A DNA stretch of 41,423 nucleotides from Actinomycetota bacterium. GTDB lineage: Bacteria > Actinomycetota > Coriobacteriia > Anaerosomatales > Anaerosomataceae. This document shows, piece after piece, positions 8,549 through 16,491 of this stretch (positions are counted from its first letter, which is position 1; each line of letters starts with the position of its first letter). The notes under the pieces were generated by a model, which worked only from the letters and a program-made list of their open reading frames with translations, did not search any database and was not told where the DNA came from. Where the stretch lies: the NCBI GenBank assembly GCA_009773565.1, contig WSXY01000014.1, forward strand, positions 1 to 41,423, in the 5' to 3' direction. The translations under genes were made by a program, and so were the position numbers.

Positions 8549-9091
8549 ATGATTCCTGAAGAAATACGCCTCGGTAGCCGCCTCATCCGTCTCGTGCGCG
8601 GTGACATAACTGCGGAGCACGTCGATGCGATCGTGAACGCGACGAACGCCAGTCTGCGCGCGGGCGGCGGAGTGTGCGGTGCGATCTATGCGGCTGCAGG
8701 TCCCGCGCTCGCCGAGGACGCCCGCCGCGTGATGGCAGACCGTGGCCCGCTCACGCCCGGCGAGGCCGTCGCCACCGTCGCCGGCGACCTGCACGCTCGT
8801 TATGTCATTCACGCTCTCGGACCCGTCTGGCACGGTGGCGAGCAGAGCGAGGCTGAAGCGCTCGCAAACGCGTACCGCAACTCCATCAAACTCGCTGACG
8901 CGCTCGGCCTCCAGTCGATAGCGTTCCCGAGCATCTCAACGGGCATCTACGGGTACCCGCTCATGAATGCGGCTCACGTCGCGCTGCGAACACTGCGCGA
9001 CGCGCTCAAGAACGCCACGTCAGTCCGTGAAGTCCACGTGGTGCTCTTTGATCAGCGTACGTACGACACCTGGCTCGGCGCAGCCCGGTAG
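8549..9091 (+). CDS. Macro-domain protein (ADP-ribose binding/hydrolase)
   Basis: The 180-residue product is a single macro domain. It shows GDITAEHVDAIVNATNASL, a glycine-rich loop (RAGGGVCGAIYAAAG) and the second ligand loop PSISTGIYGYP. Stand-alone bacterial macro proteins of this MacroD/YmdB kind hydrolyse O-acetyl-ADP-ribose or remove ADP-ribose from proteins. ATG at 8549 was chosen because homology begins with IRLGSRLIRLVRGDIT. No ribosome site precedes it, but TATAGT lies seven bases upstream, suggesting a leaderless mRNA. A GTG at 8540 is an alternative start. Confidence 0.85.
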   Translation: MIPEEIRLGSRLIRLVRGDITAEHVDAIVNATNASLRAGGGVCGAIYAAAGPALAEDARRVMADRGPLTPGEAVATVAGDLHARYVIHALGPVWHGGEQSEAEALANAYRNSIKLADALGLQSIAFPSISTGIYGYPLMNAAHVALRTLRDALKNATSVREVHVVLFDQRTYDTWLGAAR

Positions 9092-9134
9092 CGCGTAACC
9101 TTCGGCCCTTCTCCCTCTTGAAAAGCACGGCCAT

Positions 9135-9160
9135 CACGGTATGGTTGCATGGATACCGTG
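9135..9160. promoter_or_regulatory. Perfect inverted repeat upstream of ord
   Basis: CACGGTAT and ATACCGTG are separated by 10 bases, giving half-site centres 18 bp apart. It lies 40 bases before the ord start and may be the operator for the ord-ortA-ortB operon. No regulator gene is adjacent. Confidence 0.45.
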
Positions 9161-9199
9161 CGCTTCTGCATATCCAAACTCGCCCGAGGAGAGTCTCGC

Positions 9200-10210
9200 A
9201 TGATCAAGGTCGCCGTATGGGGTACTGGAATGATGGGTCAGGGTCTGCTTGGCTACATCCTCGACAGGCCGAATGATATCGAGCTCGTCGGCGTGATCGA
9301 CAGACACCCGGAAAAGCACGGCCGCACCGTGGGCGAGGTCGTCGGCCGGGAATGCGACATTCCCGTGACCGCCGACTCCGCAGCGGTGCTGGCGCTCAAG
9401 CCCGATGTCGTATGCATCCTGACCGCGAGTAACCTGCACGAAATCACCGACCAGGTCGAGGCTGCGATTCGCGCTGAGGCCGACGTCATCGGAATCGCCG
9501 AAACGCTCAGCTACCCGTGGGCGACCGACCCCGCGTGGGCCGCGCGAATCGATGCGCTCGCACGCGAACACGGTGTGAGCGTGCTCGGCACCGGCGTCAA
9601 CCCGGGTTTCGTCCTCGACGCGCTGCCGATCCTGCTCTCCTCGGCATGCCTTAGCATCGAGCGCATCGAAGCCGCACGCATCAACGACCTCTCGCCGTTC
9701 GGGCCGACCGTCATGGAGAGTCAGGGCGTGGGTACCACCGTCGAGCAGTTCAACGCGGGGATCGCCGACGGCTCAATCGTCGGGCACATCGGCTTCCAGG
9801 AGTCCGTCGGACTCATCGCCTACGCGCTCGGCTGGGAGATCGACGAGGTCGTCGAGACGCGCGAACCGATCGTCTCGACGGTGGAGCGCTCCACGCCGCA
9901 CGTTCACGTCGCCCCCGGCGACGTTGCAGGCTGTCGCCACATCGCTCGCGCCTACAGCAAAGGCGAACTCAAGATCGAACTTGTGCACCCGCAGCAGATC
10001 CACCCGCACCTTGAGGGTGTCGAGACCGGTGACTACATCACCATCGTGGGCGAGCCGAACATCAGCTTCCATGACGGCCCCGAGATTCCCGGCGGCAAGG
10101 GCACGTACGCGAGCACCGGCAACTACATCCCGCTCATCGGCGCAGCAGCACCCGGCATCCAGACCGTGGTCGACATGCCGCTTCCACGCTTCTGGTCCCC
10201 GACCGTCTAG
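9200..10210 (+). CDS. ord: 2,4-diaminopentanoate dehydrogenase
   Basis: The 336-residue enzyme oxidatively deaminates 2,4-diaminopentanoate at C4 to 2-amino-4-oxopentanoate, using NAD(P)+. The N-terminal Rossmann motif is VWGTGMMGQG (about residues 5-14), followed by a DRHPEKHGRTVGEVVG segment as in dihydrodipicolinate-reductase-like enzymes. The C-terminal half contains GVNPGFVLDALPI and TTVEQFNAGIADGSIVGHIGFQES, which I associate with Ord. ATG at 9200 has GAGGAG eight bases before. It is directly followed by ortA and ortB, the same order as in clostridial ornithine clusters, which makes the assignment firm. Confidence 0.9.
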   Translation: MIKVAVWGTGMMGQGLLGYILDRPNDIELVGVIDRHPEKHGRTVGEVVGRECDIPVTADSAAVLALKPDVVCILTASNLHEITDQVEAAIRAEADVIGIAETLSYPWATDPAWAARIDALAREHGVSVLGTGVNPGFVLDALPILLSSACLSIERIEAARINDLSPFGPTVMESQGVGTTVEQFNAGIADGSIVGHIGFQESVGLIAYALGWEIDEVVETREPIVSTVERSTPHVHVAPGDVAGCRHIARAYSKGELKIELVHPQQIHPHLEGVETGDYITIVGEPNISFHDGPEIPGGKGTYASTGNYIPLIGAAAPGIQTVVDMPLPRFWSPTV

Positions 10211-10222
10211 GAGATTGCCCCC

Positions 10223-10561
10223 ATGGCTGACATCACGCGCTGCACCGCTGGCGACTGGGTGGAAGTCGAGCGCGTCTTGCTCGAACCCGTCGACCGCTCG
10301 ACCAATCTGCCCGAGGACACCGCCGCCCAGCCGCTCATGGTGTGGGTGAAGGGCTTTGCGCTTACCGATGCGGCCCTCGGCGACGAGCTGTCGCTCGAGA
10401 CGATGACCGGCCGCACCGTCTCCGGGCGTCTCTCGGCGATCAACCCCGGCTACTTCCACACATTCGGCAGGCCCGCGCCCGAACTCACGCACGTCGGCCG
10501 CGACCTGCGTGCGCGCGTGGCCGCGTACCGCGCGAGCGCTCCCGCGAAGGCGGGTGAGTAA
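10223..10561 (+). CDS. ortA: 2-amino-4-oxopentanoate thiolase, alpha subunit
   Basis: The 112-residue small subunit acts with OrtB to cleave 2-amino-4-oxopentanoate with CoA, giving acetyl-CoA and D-alanine. The sequence has the OrtA features GDWVEVERVLLEP near the start, a central VWVKGFAL, and NPGYFHTFGRPAPEL near the end. Size agrees with the family. It starts 12 bases after ord with GGAGATTGCCCCC before the ATG, and ends two bases before the ortB GTG. Confidence 0.9.
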   Translation: MADITRCTAGDWVEVERVLLEPVDRSTNLPEDTAAQPLMVWVKGFALTDAALGDELSLETMTGRTVSGRLSAINPGYFHTFGRPAPELTHVGRDLRARVAAYRASAPAKAGE

Positions 10562-10562
10562 C

Positions 10563-11972
10563 GTGGCGAATCGCACCGAGGCGATCCTCGCGCGCAAGGG
10601 CGAAATCATGAGGCGCGCGCTGGGGATGGATTACTCGCAGTTTGAGCGCAGCCCCATCGCATTCGACTACGACGGCATGATGGCCGCGCACGGCTACTCG
10701 CTTCAGGACATCGTCGGCATCCAGCGGGCCGGTGGCGTAGGTCAGACGCCATTGCTCGAGCTCCGCAACCTGACAGACCTCGTACGCTCGTACTCCGAGC
10801 CGGGACACGGCGCGCGCATCTTCGTGAAAGACGAGGCCGCCAACATGGCCGGCTCCTTCAAGGACCGCCGCGCGAGCGTGAGCATCCACGTGGCGAAGGA
10901 GAAGGGCTACGCGGGCGTCATCGCCGCAACGTCTGGCAACTACGGCGCCGCAGTCTCCAGCCAGGCGGCGCGCGCGGGCCTCGCGTGCATCATCGTGCAG
11001 GAGGCGTTCGACTCGCGCCACGTCGGCCAGCCCGAGATCGTCGAGAAGTCGCGCATCTGCGAGGCGTTCGGCGCCGAGGTCGTGCAGCTCTCGGTCGGGC
11101 CCGAACTCTTCAGCCACATGCTCGAGCTCCTCGATGAAACCGGCTACCTCGCGGCGTCGCTCTACTCAGCGTTCGGCGTGTCGGGCATCGAGACGCTCGG
11201 CTGGGAGCTTGCGGAGGAGATGACGGCCGTCACCGGTGCACCGCCAACGCACGTCATCGTCACGCACGCCGGCGGCGGCAACACGACCGGCACGGCACGC
11301 GGCCTCAAGCGCGCTGGCGCGAGGACCGAGATCGTCAGCGCCAGCGTCGACCTTTCGGGCCTCCATATGGCCAGCGACGCCGACTTCAACCGCAAGAGTT
11401 TCACGACCGGGCACACCGGCTTCGGCGTGCCGTTCGCGACCTGGCCCGACCGCGCCGACGTACCGCGCAACGCGGCCCGGGCGCTCCGCTACATGGACCG
11501 GTACCTCACCGTGAGCCAGGGCGAGGTCTTCTACGTGACCGAGGCGATGGCCAAGCTCGAAGGCCTCGAGCGCGGGCCGAGCGGTAACACCGCCATGGCC
11601 GCCGCGATGTCACTCGCCCGCGACCTGCCGACCGACGCGACCGTCGTCGTGCAGGAGACCGAGTACACCGGCGCCGGCAAGCACCACTGGGCACAGCTCA
11701 ACTTCGCACGCGAGAACGGCGTCGAGGTCCGCGCAGGCGACCCGACCGAGAACGTGCCCGGCAAGAGCATCATCATCCCCGAGCGACCCGAGCAGATCCG
11801 CGCAAGGGACTTCGACCTCGGCAAGATTAGGCGCTCCTACGTCCGCAACGCTCTCGCACACGCGGGCGAGGGTTACGTACCGACGACGGACGACATCGAG
11901 TTCCTCGCAGCCGACACTAACAGCACGCCCGCCGCGGTCGAGGAGATCATCGCCGCGCTTAAGGCAACGTAG
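10563..11972 (+). CDS. ortB: 2-amino-4-oxopentanoate thiolase, beta subunit (PLP)
   Basis: The 469-residue PLP enzyme is of fold type II, related to threonine synthase. It is the catalytic partner of OrtA in the thiolytic cleavage of 2-amino-4-oxopentanoate. The PLP lysine is Lys100 in NMAGSFKDRRAS. A phosphate-binding glycine loop is visible (THAGGGNTTGTARG). GTG at 10563 was chosen because it follows the ortA TAA by one base and homology begins at once (ILARKGEIMRRALGMDY). The gene ends 19 bases before the convergent transporter operon. Confidence 0.92.
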   Translation: MANRTEAILARKGEIMRRALGMDYSQFERSPIAFDYDGMMAAHGYSLQDIVGIQRAGGVGQTPLLELRNLTDLVRSYSEPGHGARIFVKDEAANMAGSFKDRRASVSIHVAKEKGYAGVIAATSGNYGAAVSSQAARAGLACIIVQEAFDSRHVGQPEIVEKSRICEAFGAEVVQLSVGPELFSHMLELLDETGYLAASLYSAFGVSGIETLGWELAEEMTAVTGAPPTHVIVTHAGGGNTTGTARGLKRAGARTEIVSASVDLSGLHMASDADFNRKSFTTGHTGFGVPFATWPDRADVPRNAARALRYMDRYLTVSQGEVFYVTEAMAKLEGLERGPSGNTAMAAAMSLARDLPTDATVVVQETEYTGAGKHHWAQLNFARENGVEVRAGDPTENVPGKSIIIPERPEQIRARDFDLGKIRRSYVRNALAHAGEGYVPTTDDIEFLAADTNSTPAAVEEIIAALKAT

Positions 11973-11991
11973 TTCGGGTAGGAACCCTTCA

Positions 11992-12774
11992 TCACGTGTA
12001 AGCGGCGCCGCTGGTCCCCCCGGCGGCGTTGCCGCATTCAGGGCAGACTCGCAACCCCGCAGGCCGCTCGAGCGCACTCGCCTCGAGGAGCGCATCATCG
12101 GTGAAGATCTCCCGGGTCGCCCCGTCGGCAACGACACGGCCCTCATGGAGCACGATCGTCCGCTCGCACAGATCGAGCGCCAGATCCAGGTCGTGTGTCG
12201 CGATGATCTTGGTGTGCTCGAACGTCGCGAGCAGCTCGATGAGACGTCTGCGCGCCCTCGGGTCTAGGTTCGAGCTCGGCTCGTCCATCACGAGAACGCT
12301 CGGGTTCATCGCTAACACCGTCGCGATGGATACCGCGCGCTTCTCGCCGCCCGACAGTCGATACGGCGGCCGGTCCTTGAGCTTGAGTGCACCGACGCGG
12401 TCAAGCGCTTCGGTCGCACGCCTCAACACGTCGGCCTCGGGCAGCCCGAGGTTCGCGGGACCGAATGAGACGTCCTCAAGCACCGTCGGCATGAACAGTT
12501 GATCGTCGGGGTCCTGAAAGACCATCCCCACCGTCTTGCGGATGTCGGGCAGCGTGCCCTTCGTGACCGGCGTGCCACCGATACCGACTGTGCCCGAGCA
12601 TGGCGATAGCAGCCCGTTCAGGTGCATGAGCAGCGTCGACTTGCCCGCTCCGTTAGCGCCGACGAGCGCGATCGATTCCCCGTGGCCGATATGGAACGAG
12701 ACGCCGTCGAGCGCACACGTCCCGTCCGGGTACGTGAAGCCGAGCGCATCGACGTCGATCGTGTGGTGGCTCAT
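11992..12774 (-). CDS. cbiO: ECF-type nickel/cobalt transporter ATPase (CbiO/NikO-like)
   Basis: The 260-residue ABC ATPase energises metal import with the CbiQ- and CbiM-like proteins encoded alongside. Walker A is GANGAGKST, the Q-loop is in VFQDPDDQLFMPTV, the signature is LSGGEKR, Walker B is VLVMDEPSSNLD and the H-loop is ATHDLD. ATG at 12774 overlaps the cbiQ stop (ATGA). The C-terminal tail has an unusual CPECG motif, resembling half of a zinc ribbon or a metal-binding site. Nickel or cobalt cannot be decided from the ATPase; NikR nearby favours nickel, the B12-dependent aminomutase favours cobalt. Confidence 0.9.
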   Translation of the reverse strand: MSHHTIDVDALGFTYPDGTCALDGVSFHIGHGESIALVGANGAGKSTLLMHLNGLLSPCSGTVGIGGTPVTKGTLPDIRKTVGMVFQDPDDQLFMPTVLEDVSFGPANLGLPEADVLRRATEALDRVGALKLKDRPPYRLSGGEKRAVSIATVLAMNPSVLVMDEPSSNLDPRARRRLIELLATFEHTKIIATHDLDLALDLCERTIVLHEGRVVADGATREIFTDDALLEASALERPAGLRVCPECGNAAGGTSGAAYT

Positions 12775-13583
12775 GATCCCAACCTCATAACGACACTCCC
12801 GAGCAACAGAGGGATATTCAACAGCCGGAACGCGAGAAACGCGCCACACCAACCGAGGATGAAGACGGCGTCGCGTGCGGTGAATACGAGACGCCGACCC
12901 GAACGCACCTGACCCGTGAAGCCCCGGCCGAGCATCGCCGCATAGATCCGCTCCGCGCGCGCGAACGTGCGCAGGAGCAGCTGGCCAAGCATCTGGATGT
13001 AGACGCGCATCCCCATCCCCCGGTCGCCAAAGGAGCGAAGCGTCCGCGCGCGAGACATGCGCATGACCTCCTCGGCCAGAACGAAGATGTAGCGGTAGAG
13101 GAGAAGGAGTTGCGTCGCGAGAACCTCGGGCATGCCGATGCGCTGGAGCGCCAGCACGACGTCGTTGAAGCGCGTCGTGCCGATGAGGACGAGTGCTGCG
13201 CTTACCGTCAGCACGAAGCGCGCGAGTATCGACGCGTACGATACCCACCCACCGCTGATCGCGATGCTTCCGATGTGCGCGACGATCTCGCGATCAAGAA
13301 GCGGGTTGAAGATACCGACGAACACAGCAAACGGCGCCGCAATCAGGAGTCTCTTCCCGATGAGCCCGAACGACAGCCCGCCTTCCGAGGCTAGCGCGAT
13401 CGGGAACACCATGAACGGCAGCATCGGGAGGACATCGTACTTACCGAACGAGACGATGCACACGATGAACACCAGCGTGGTGATCACTTTGGCGCGCGGA
13501 TCGAGGCGGTGCACCGGCGTGTCGGCGCAGGCCGCCTGATCGAGGCGCCCAAGTTCGTAGAGTCCCTGTTCGAGTGTGCTCAC
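12771..13583 (-). CDS. cbiQ: ECF-type nickel/cobalt transporter transmembrane protein (CbiQ/NikQ-like)
   Basis: The 270-residue protein is the energy-coupling transmembrane component. Several hydrophobic helices are visible (for example VITTLVFIVCIVSF, FAVFVGIFNPLL, ILARFVLTVSAALVL). The coupling motifs for the ATPase are MSRARTLRSFGDRG and RAERIYAAMLGRGF, the A-R-G pattern typical of CbiQ. GTG start at 13583. It sits between nikR (13 bases upstream) and cbiO (four-base overlap). Confidence 0.9.
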   Translation of the reverse strand: MSTLEQGLYELGRLDQAACADTPVHRLDPRAKVITTLVFIVCIVSFGKYDVLPMLPFMVFPIALASEGGLSFGLIGKRLLIAAPFAVFVGIFNPLLDREIVAHIGSIAISGGWVSYASILARFVLTVSAALVLIGTTRFNDVVLALQRIGMPEVLATQLLLLYRYIFVLAEEVMRMSRARTLRSFGDRGMGMRVYIQMLGQLLLRTFARAERIYAAMLGRGFTGQVRSGRRLVFTARDAVFILGWCGAFLAFRLLNIPLLLGSVVMRLGS

Positions 13584-13595
13584 TGCCGCAGACGC

Positions 13596-14015
13596 CTACA
13601 CGAGGCCTTCGCCGGTCGTGCTCGCGACGAACTTGCCGTGCTTGACGCCCTTTGTGCCGATGAGCTCGTCAGCGATGCGCTTGATGTCGCGACCCGGACC
13701 GCGAAGGACGACGACCTCGAGGCAGTGATGCGCGTCCATGTGGATGTGGAGCGTCGAGACGATTCTCTCGTGATGTGAGTGCTGATGCTCGGTGAGCTTG
13801 TCGCCGAGGTCACTTGCGTGGTGGTCGTACACGAGCGTGACGGTACCGACGGCTTCCTCGTCCCCCACCGCCCACTGCTCTTCCACGAGCGAGTTTCGGA
13901 TGAGGTCGCGGACAGCCTCGGAGCGGTTCACGTAACCCTTCTCGGCGATAAGCGCGTCGAACTTCTCGAGCAGGCGCTCGTCGGCAGAGATGCCGAACCT
14001 CACGACTTCGGGCAT
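13596..14015 (-). CDS. nikR: Nickel-responsive regulator NikR
   Basis: The 139-residue repressor has an N-terminal ribbon-helix-helix ([38 protein letters not shown]) and a C-terminal ACT-like metal domain. The nickel ligands are recognisable in [20 protein letters not shown]: the H-x-H pair and the Cys correspond to His87, His89 and Cys95 of E. coli NikR, with an earlier His in [13 protein letters not shown] at 14015 has AGGAG eight bases upstream. It heads the minus-strand operon nikR-cbiQ-cbiO and is divergent from the cbiM-like gene, upstream of which a NikR-type operator is found. Confidence 0.93.
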   Translation of the reverse strand: MPEVVRFGISADERLLEKFDALIAEKGYVNRSEAVRDLIRNSLVEEQWAVGDEEAVGTVTLVYDHHASDLGDKLTEHQHSHHERIVSTLHIHMDAHHCLEVVVLRGPGRDIKRIADELIGTKGVKHGKFVASTTGEGLV

Positions 14016-14050
14016 GTCAGAACTCCTTCGTGCTCGGTTCGTGCTACTGA

Positions 14051-14068
14051 TGCGGTTGCGCAATCGCA
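14051..14068. promoter_or_regulatory. Near-perfect palindrome in the nikR leader
   Basis: TGCGGTTGCGCAATCGCA is an 18-bp palindrome with one mismatched pair, centred on TTGCGCAA, 36 bases before the nikR ATG. It does not resemble the NikR consensus, so a second regulator may act here. Confidence 0.35.
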
Positions 14069-14115
14069 CGTACAACACACTCGGTGACCAGTAGTTGCGA
14101 ATTGCCACGATATGC

Positions 14116-14144
14116 TTGACCTGCAGTTTTTCACGTCGTACGGT
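14116..14144 (+). promoter_or_regulatory. Probable promoter of the cbiM-like gene
   Basis: TTGACC and TACGGT are separated by 17 bp. The NikR-like operator begins nine bases after the -10, covering the expected transcription start, consistent with repression by metal-loaded NikR. Confidence 0.5.
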
Positions 14145-14153
14145 CTTTTGGAA

Positions 14154-14182
14154 GTGTAGCACGAGTTTCTAATGCGTAACAC
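14154..14182. promoter_or_regulatory. NikR operator
   Basis: GTGTAGC-N15-GTAACAC is a one-mismatch match to the GTGTTAC/GTAACAC type of NikR operator that I recall for non-enterobacterial NikR proteins. It lies between the divergent nikR and cbiM-like genes, 55 bases before the cbiM ATG. Confidence 0.7.
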
Positions 14183-14237
14183 GCATAGAAGACGCCTGAG
14201 CCCGAAGCGCGACACAGTCAACGAGGGGGACGTACGC

Positions 14238-15230
14238 ATGCACATGGCCGACGCACTCATCTCGCCGGCAGTCGGTGGAACGATGTTGGTCGCCACAGGC
14301 GCCACCGCCGTTTATTGCGCGAAGAAGATCAAGGAAGACCTCGACCAGAGCAAGATTCCACTCATGGGCGTGCTCGGGGCTTTCATCTTCGCTGCGCAGA
14401 TGGTCAACTTCACGATTCCTGGCACCGGCTCTAGTGGTCACCTCGGCGGCGGAATGATCCTCGCCGTGCTACTCGGGCCATACGCTGCGTTCCTCGTGAT
14501 GGCGTCGGTCCTCGGCGTACAAGCGCTCTTCTTCGCCGACGGCGGGCTGCTCGCCCTTGGCGCCAACGTGTTCAACCTTGGCTTCTTCCCGGCGTTCGTC
14601 GCCTACCCGCTCATCTATAAGCGCATCGTCGGGAACAACCCGTCGCGCAACCGGCTCGTCGCAGGCGCGATCGCCGCAGTTGTCGTCGGGCTCTCGCTCG
14701 GCGCGTTCGGCGTCGTCCTCGAGACGACCGCATCGAGCATCAGTGAGCTACCCTTCGGGACGTTCGCCGCGGCCATGATGCCCATTCACCTTGCCATCGG
14801 CATCGTCGAAGGTCTCGTCACCGCGGGCGTGATTCTCTTCGTGAAGAGTGCTCGCCCTGAGCTGCTCGCTCGTGTATCGGCAGGCCGTCCGCTCGGCGGA
14901 CTCGACCTCAAGCCGGTCCTCATCGGTCTGCTCACCGCCGCAGTCATCGCTGGCGGCGCGCTGTCGTGGTTCGCGTCGTCGAACCCCGACGGTCTTGAGT
15001 GGTCGATTGCCGGCGTCACAGGCGTCGAGGAGATCGAGGGCGCCGGATCGGGTGTCCACGAAGCCTCGACGGCGCTTCAAGAGAAGACGGCCTTCATGCC
15101 GGACTACGGTACCGGTACCGCCGCGAGCACCAGCACCGCCGGTATCGTCGGCGGAGGTATCACGCTTGTTATGGCGGCGCTCATCGGCTTCGCGCTCAAG
15201 AGGCGGCGCGGCGCGGGTGCAACGCGTTAG
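14238..15230 (+). CDS. cbiM: ECF-type nickel/cobalt transporter substrate-binding membrane protein, CbiM/NikM fused to CbiN/NikN-like part
   Basis: The 330-residue membrane protein begins MHMADAL, the family's N-terminal metal-binding motif (His2 with the amino terminus). Helices carry the conserved segments QMVNFTIPGTGSSGHLGGG and ALGANVFNLGFFPAF. After about residue 225 a PDGLEW motif and a final membrane helix before KRRR match the CbiN/NikN (PDGLE) module, so the two small components are fused. ATG at 14238 has GAGGGGG upstream. It is divergent from nikR-cbiQ-cbiO and under a NikR-type operator, which points to nickel, although cobalt supply for the ornithine aminomutase would also make sense. 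Confidence 0.88.
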   Translation: MHMADALISPAVGGTMLVATGATAVYCAKKIKEDLDQSKIPLMGVLGAFIFAAQMVNFTIPGTGSSGHLGGGMILAVLLGPYAAFLVMASVLGVQALFFADGGLLALGANVFNLGFFPAFVAYPLIYKRIVGNNPSRNRLVAGAIAAVVVGLSLGAFGVVLETTASSISELPFGTFAAAMMPIHLAIGIVEGLVTAGVILFVKSARPELLARVSAGRPLGGLDLKPVLIGLLTAAVIAGGALSWFASSNPDGLEWSIAGVTGVEEIEGAGSGVHEASTALQEKTAFMPDYGTGTAASTSTAGIVGGGITLVMAALIGFALKRRRGAGATR

Positions 15231-15251
15231 TTGCGCTCGTATTGCCCTGCG

Positions 15252-15782
15252 CTACGCCGCCTCGAGGTACTTGAGCAACTCGGCGACCCGCTCGAGTGAG
15301 AGCTTGGTTGGATTGGCCTGCGTCAGGTAGGCGTGCAGGTTACCCGGATTCAGCCCCAGGTCTTTTGCCATCCGATAGCGCGTCACCTTCTTGCGCGCCT
15401 CAAGGGCGAGGACTCTCTTTCGCGCCTCGAGCCGGAGCTCCGCATCGCGGGCCACCGCGTCGCGTCGCACTACATAGCTCCGCCAGACCTTTGAGTACTC
15501 AGGTCGCTGGCCGGGGTCTTCGGTGGCCAACGCACGCTGAAGCGATCCAGTTTCCTGGAGTGCTACAAGCGACGCGAGTTCCCGCTGAACGTCTTCCCGA
15601 CCCTTCAGTAGACCATTCAGACGATCGGCACGATTCGTGGCGACTGCCCAGAGGAGCATGGGCTCGACGAGCCGCGGCTCAGCCCCGCTGAGATTCACAA
15701 GCCTGGGTAGGGCCAGTGTCCTCTCGCCCGCCAGGGCACGGACGTAAGACTCCAGGAATCCGGCGAATGTCAGGCGTCGCAT
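15252..15782 (-). CDS. Antitoxin-like protein with C-terminal HTH
   Basis: The 176-residue protein is encoded 13 bases overlapping the end of a nucleotidyltransferase-like gene. Its last 60 residues (KKVTRYRMAKDLGLNPGNLHAYLTQANPTKLSLERVAELLKYLEAA) look like a DNA-binding helix-turn-helix. The N-terminal part is helical without a recognised fold. Pairing with a DUF6036-type nucleotidyltransferase suggests a type IV/AbiE-like toxin-antitoxin unit; the function is inferred from arrangement only. Confidence 0.6.
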   Translation of the reverse strand: MRRLTFAGFLESYVRALAGERTLALPRLVNLSGAEPRLVEPMLLWAVATNRADRLNGLLKGREDVQRELASLVALQETGSLQRALATEDPGQRPEYSKVWRSYVVRRDAVARDAELRLEARKRVLALEARKKVTRYRMAKDLGLNPGNLHAYLTQANPTKLSLERVAELLKYLEAA

Positions 15783-16306
15783 GGTACGTGCTCCTTTCGG
15801 TACTCCGTGTAGTGATGGAGAAACTGTTCGTACCGGCGCTCGTTCATCATGCTGCCCTGCATGTCGGTCGCCACTTCAGCCAAGCGCTCCCAGTCGAGCG
15901 CCTCAAGGACTTCCGGACGGCGGATATCATGCGCGTCCGTCTCTCTATCCGAGTACAGCTTGGAGGCAACCACATCCTCGAGTGACGCGGCGTAACACTC
16001 GACTGCCGTGGTTCCCAGGTCTAGAGCAACGAGCCTGTCCTCGAGGTTGTACGCAAAGTGGTCCAGGTAGGCAGTTACCCGGCTGCTGATGTCGTACTTG
16101 CCCATCAGGGTGACTAGCTCGCGTGGAACCTCCAGTGTGTCCAGATCAGCCGTTGACCGCGCGAGGCAGCCGAGTAGAACCATTGCTCCACCGCCGACCA
16201 GCACCAGGCGGAAGGATCGGCCCGGGTACAGGAGCGTGACTGCACGATCGAATTCTCGCAGTCGGTTCTCCAGCTCTTCCTTTCCGAGTTCTAGTAATCC
16301 TGCCAT
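15770..16306 (-). CDS. DUF6036-like nucleotidyltransferase (AbiEii-type toxin candidate)
   Basis: The 178-residue protein has a nucleotidyltransferase signature: LVLVGGGAMVLLGCLARSTADLDTLEV gives the glycine-rich start and the acidic pair D-x-D. A later segment (DVVASKLYSDRETDAHDIRRPEVL) matches the K-x3-R-x-KD-xxD region of AbiEii-type proteins. ATG at 16306 was chosen: GAAGGG lies six bases before it and the predicted promoter (16338-16366) would start transcription near 16331. An in-frame ATG at 16327 is the alternative. Downstream it overlaps the HTH protein gene. Confidence 0.65.
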   Translation of the reverse strand: MAGLLELGKEELENRLREFDRAVTLLYPGRSFRLVLVGGGAMVLLGCLARSTADLDTLEVPRELVTLMGKYDISSRVTAYLDHFAYNLEDRLVALDLGTTAVECYAASLEDVVASKLYSDRETDAHDIRRPEVLEALDWERLAEVATDMQGSMMNERRYEQFLHHYTEYRKEHVPCDA

Positions 16307-16337
16307 CTCTCGCCCTTCGAGATTCATCTTTTGCAGA

Positions 16338-16366
16338 ATACTATTCTTCAATACTCCTCTTGTCAA
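16338..16366 (-). promoter_or_regulatory. Sigma-70-type promoter of the nucleotidyltransferase/HTH pair
   Basis: On the minus strand TTGACA (16366-16361) and TAGTAT (16343-16338) are exactly 17 bp apart. Repeated AGTATT elements lie in and just after the spacer and could be an operator. The local AT content is higher than in the surroundings. Confidence 0.7.
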
Positions 16367-16491
16367 ACGCCTGCAAGCGTCCTTCTGCCATCATCATCGT
16401 CTCCAAGCCTCTCGCACGGAACTCCTCGCGACGTGTATGCTTGCATCATCAGCGAGCAGTTCTGCATAACCTGCAGGGATAGGAGTGCTTA

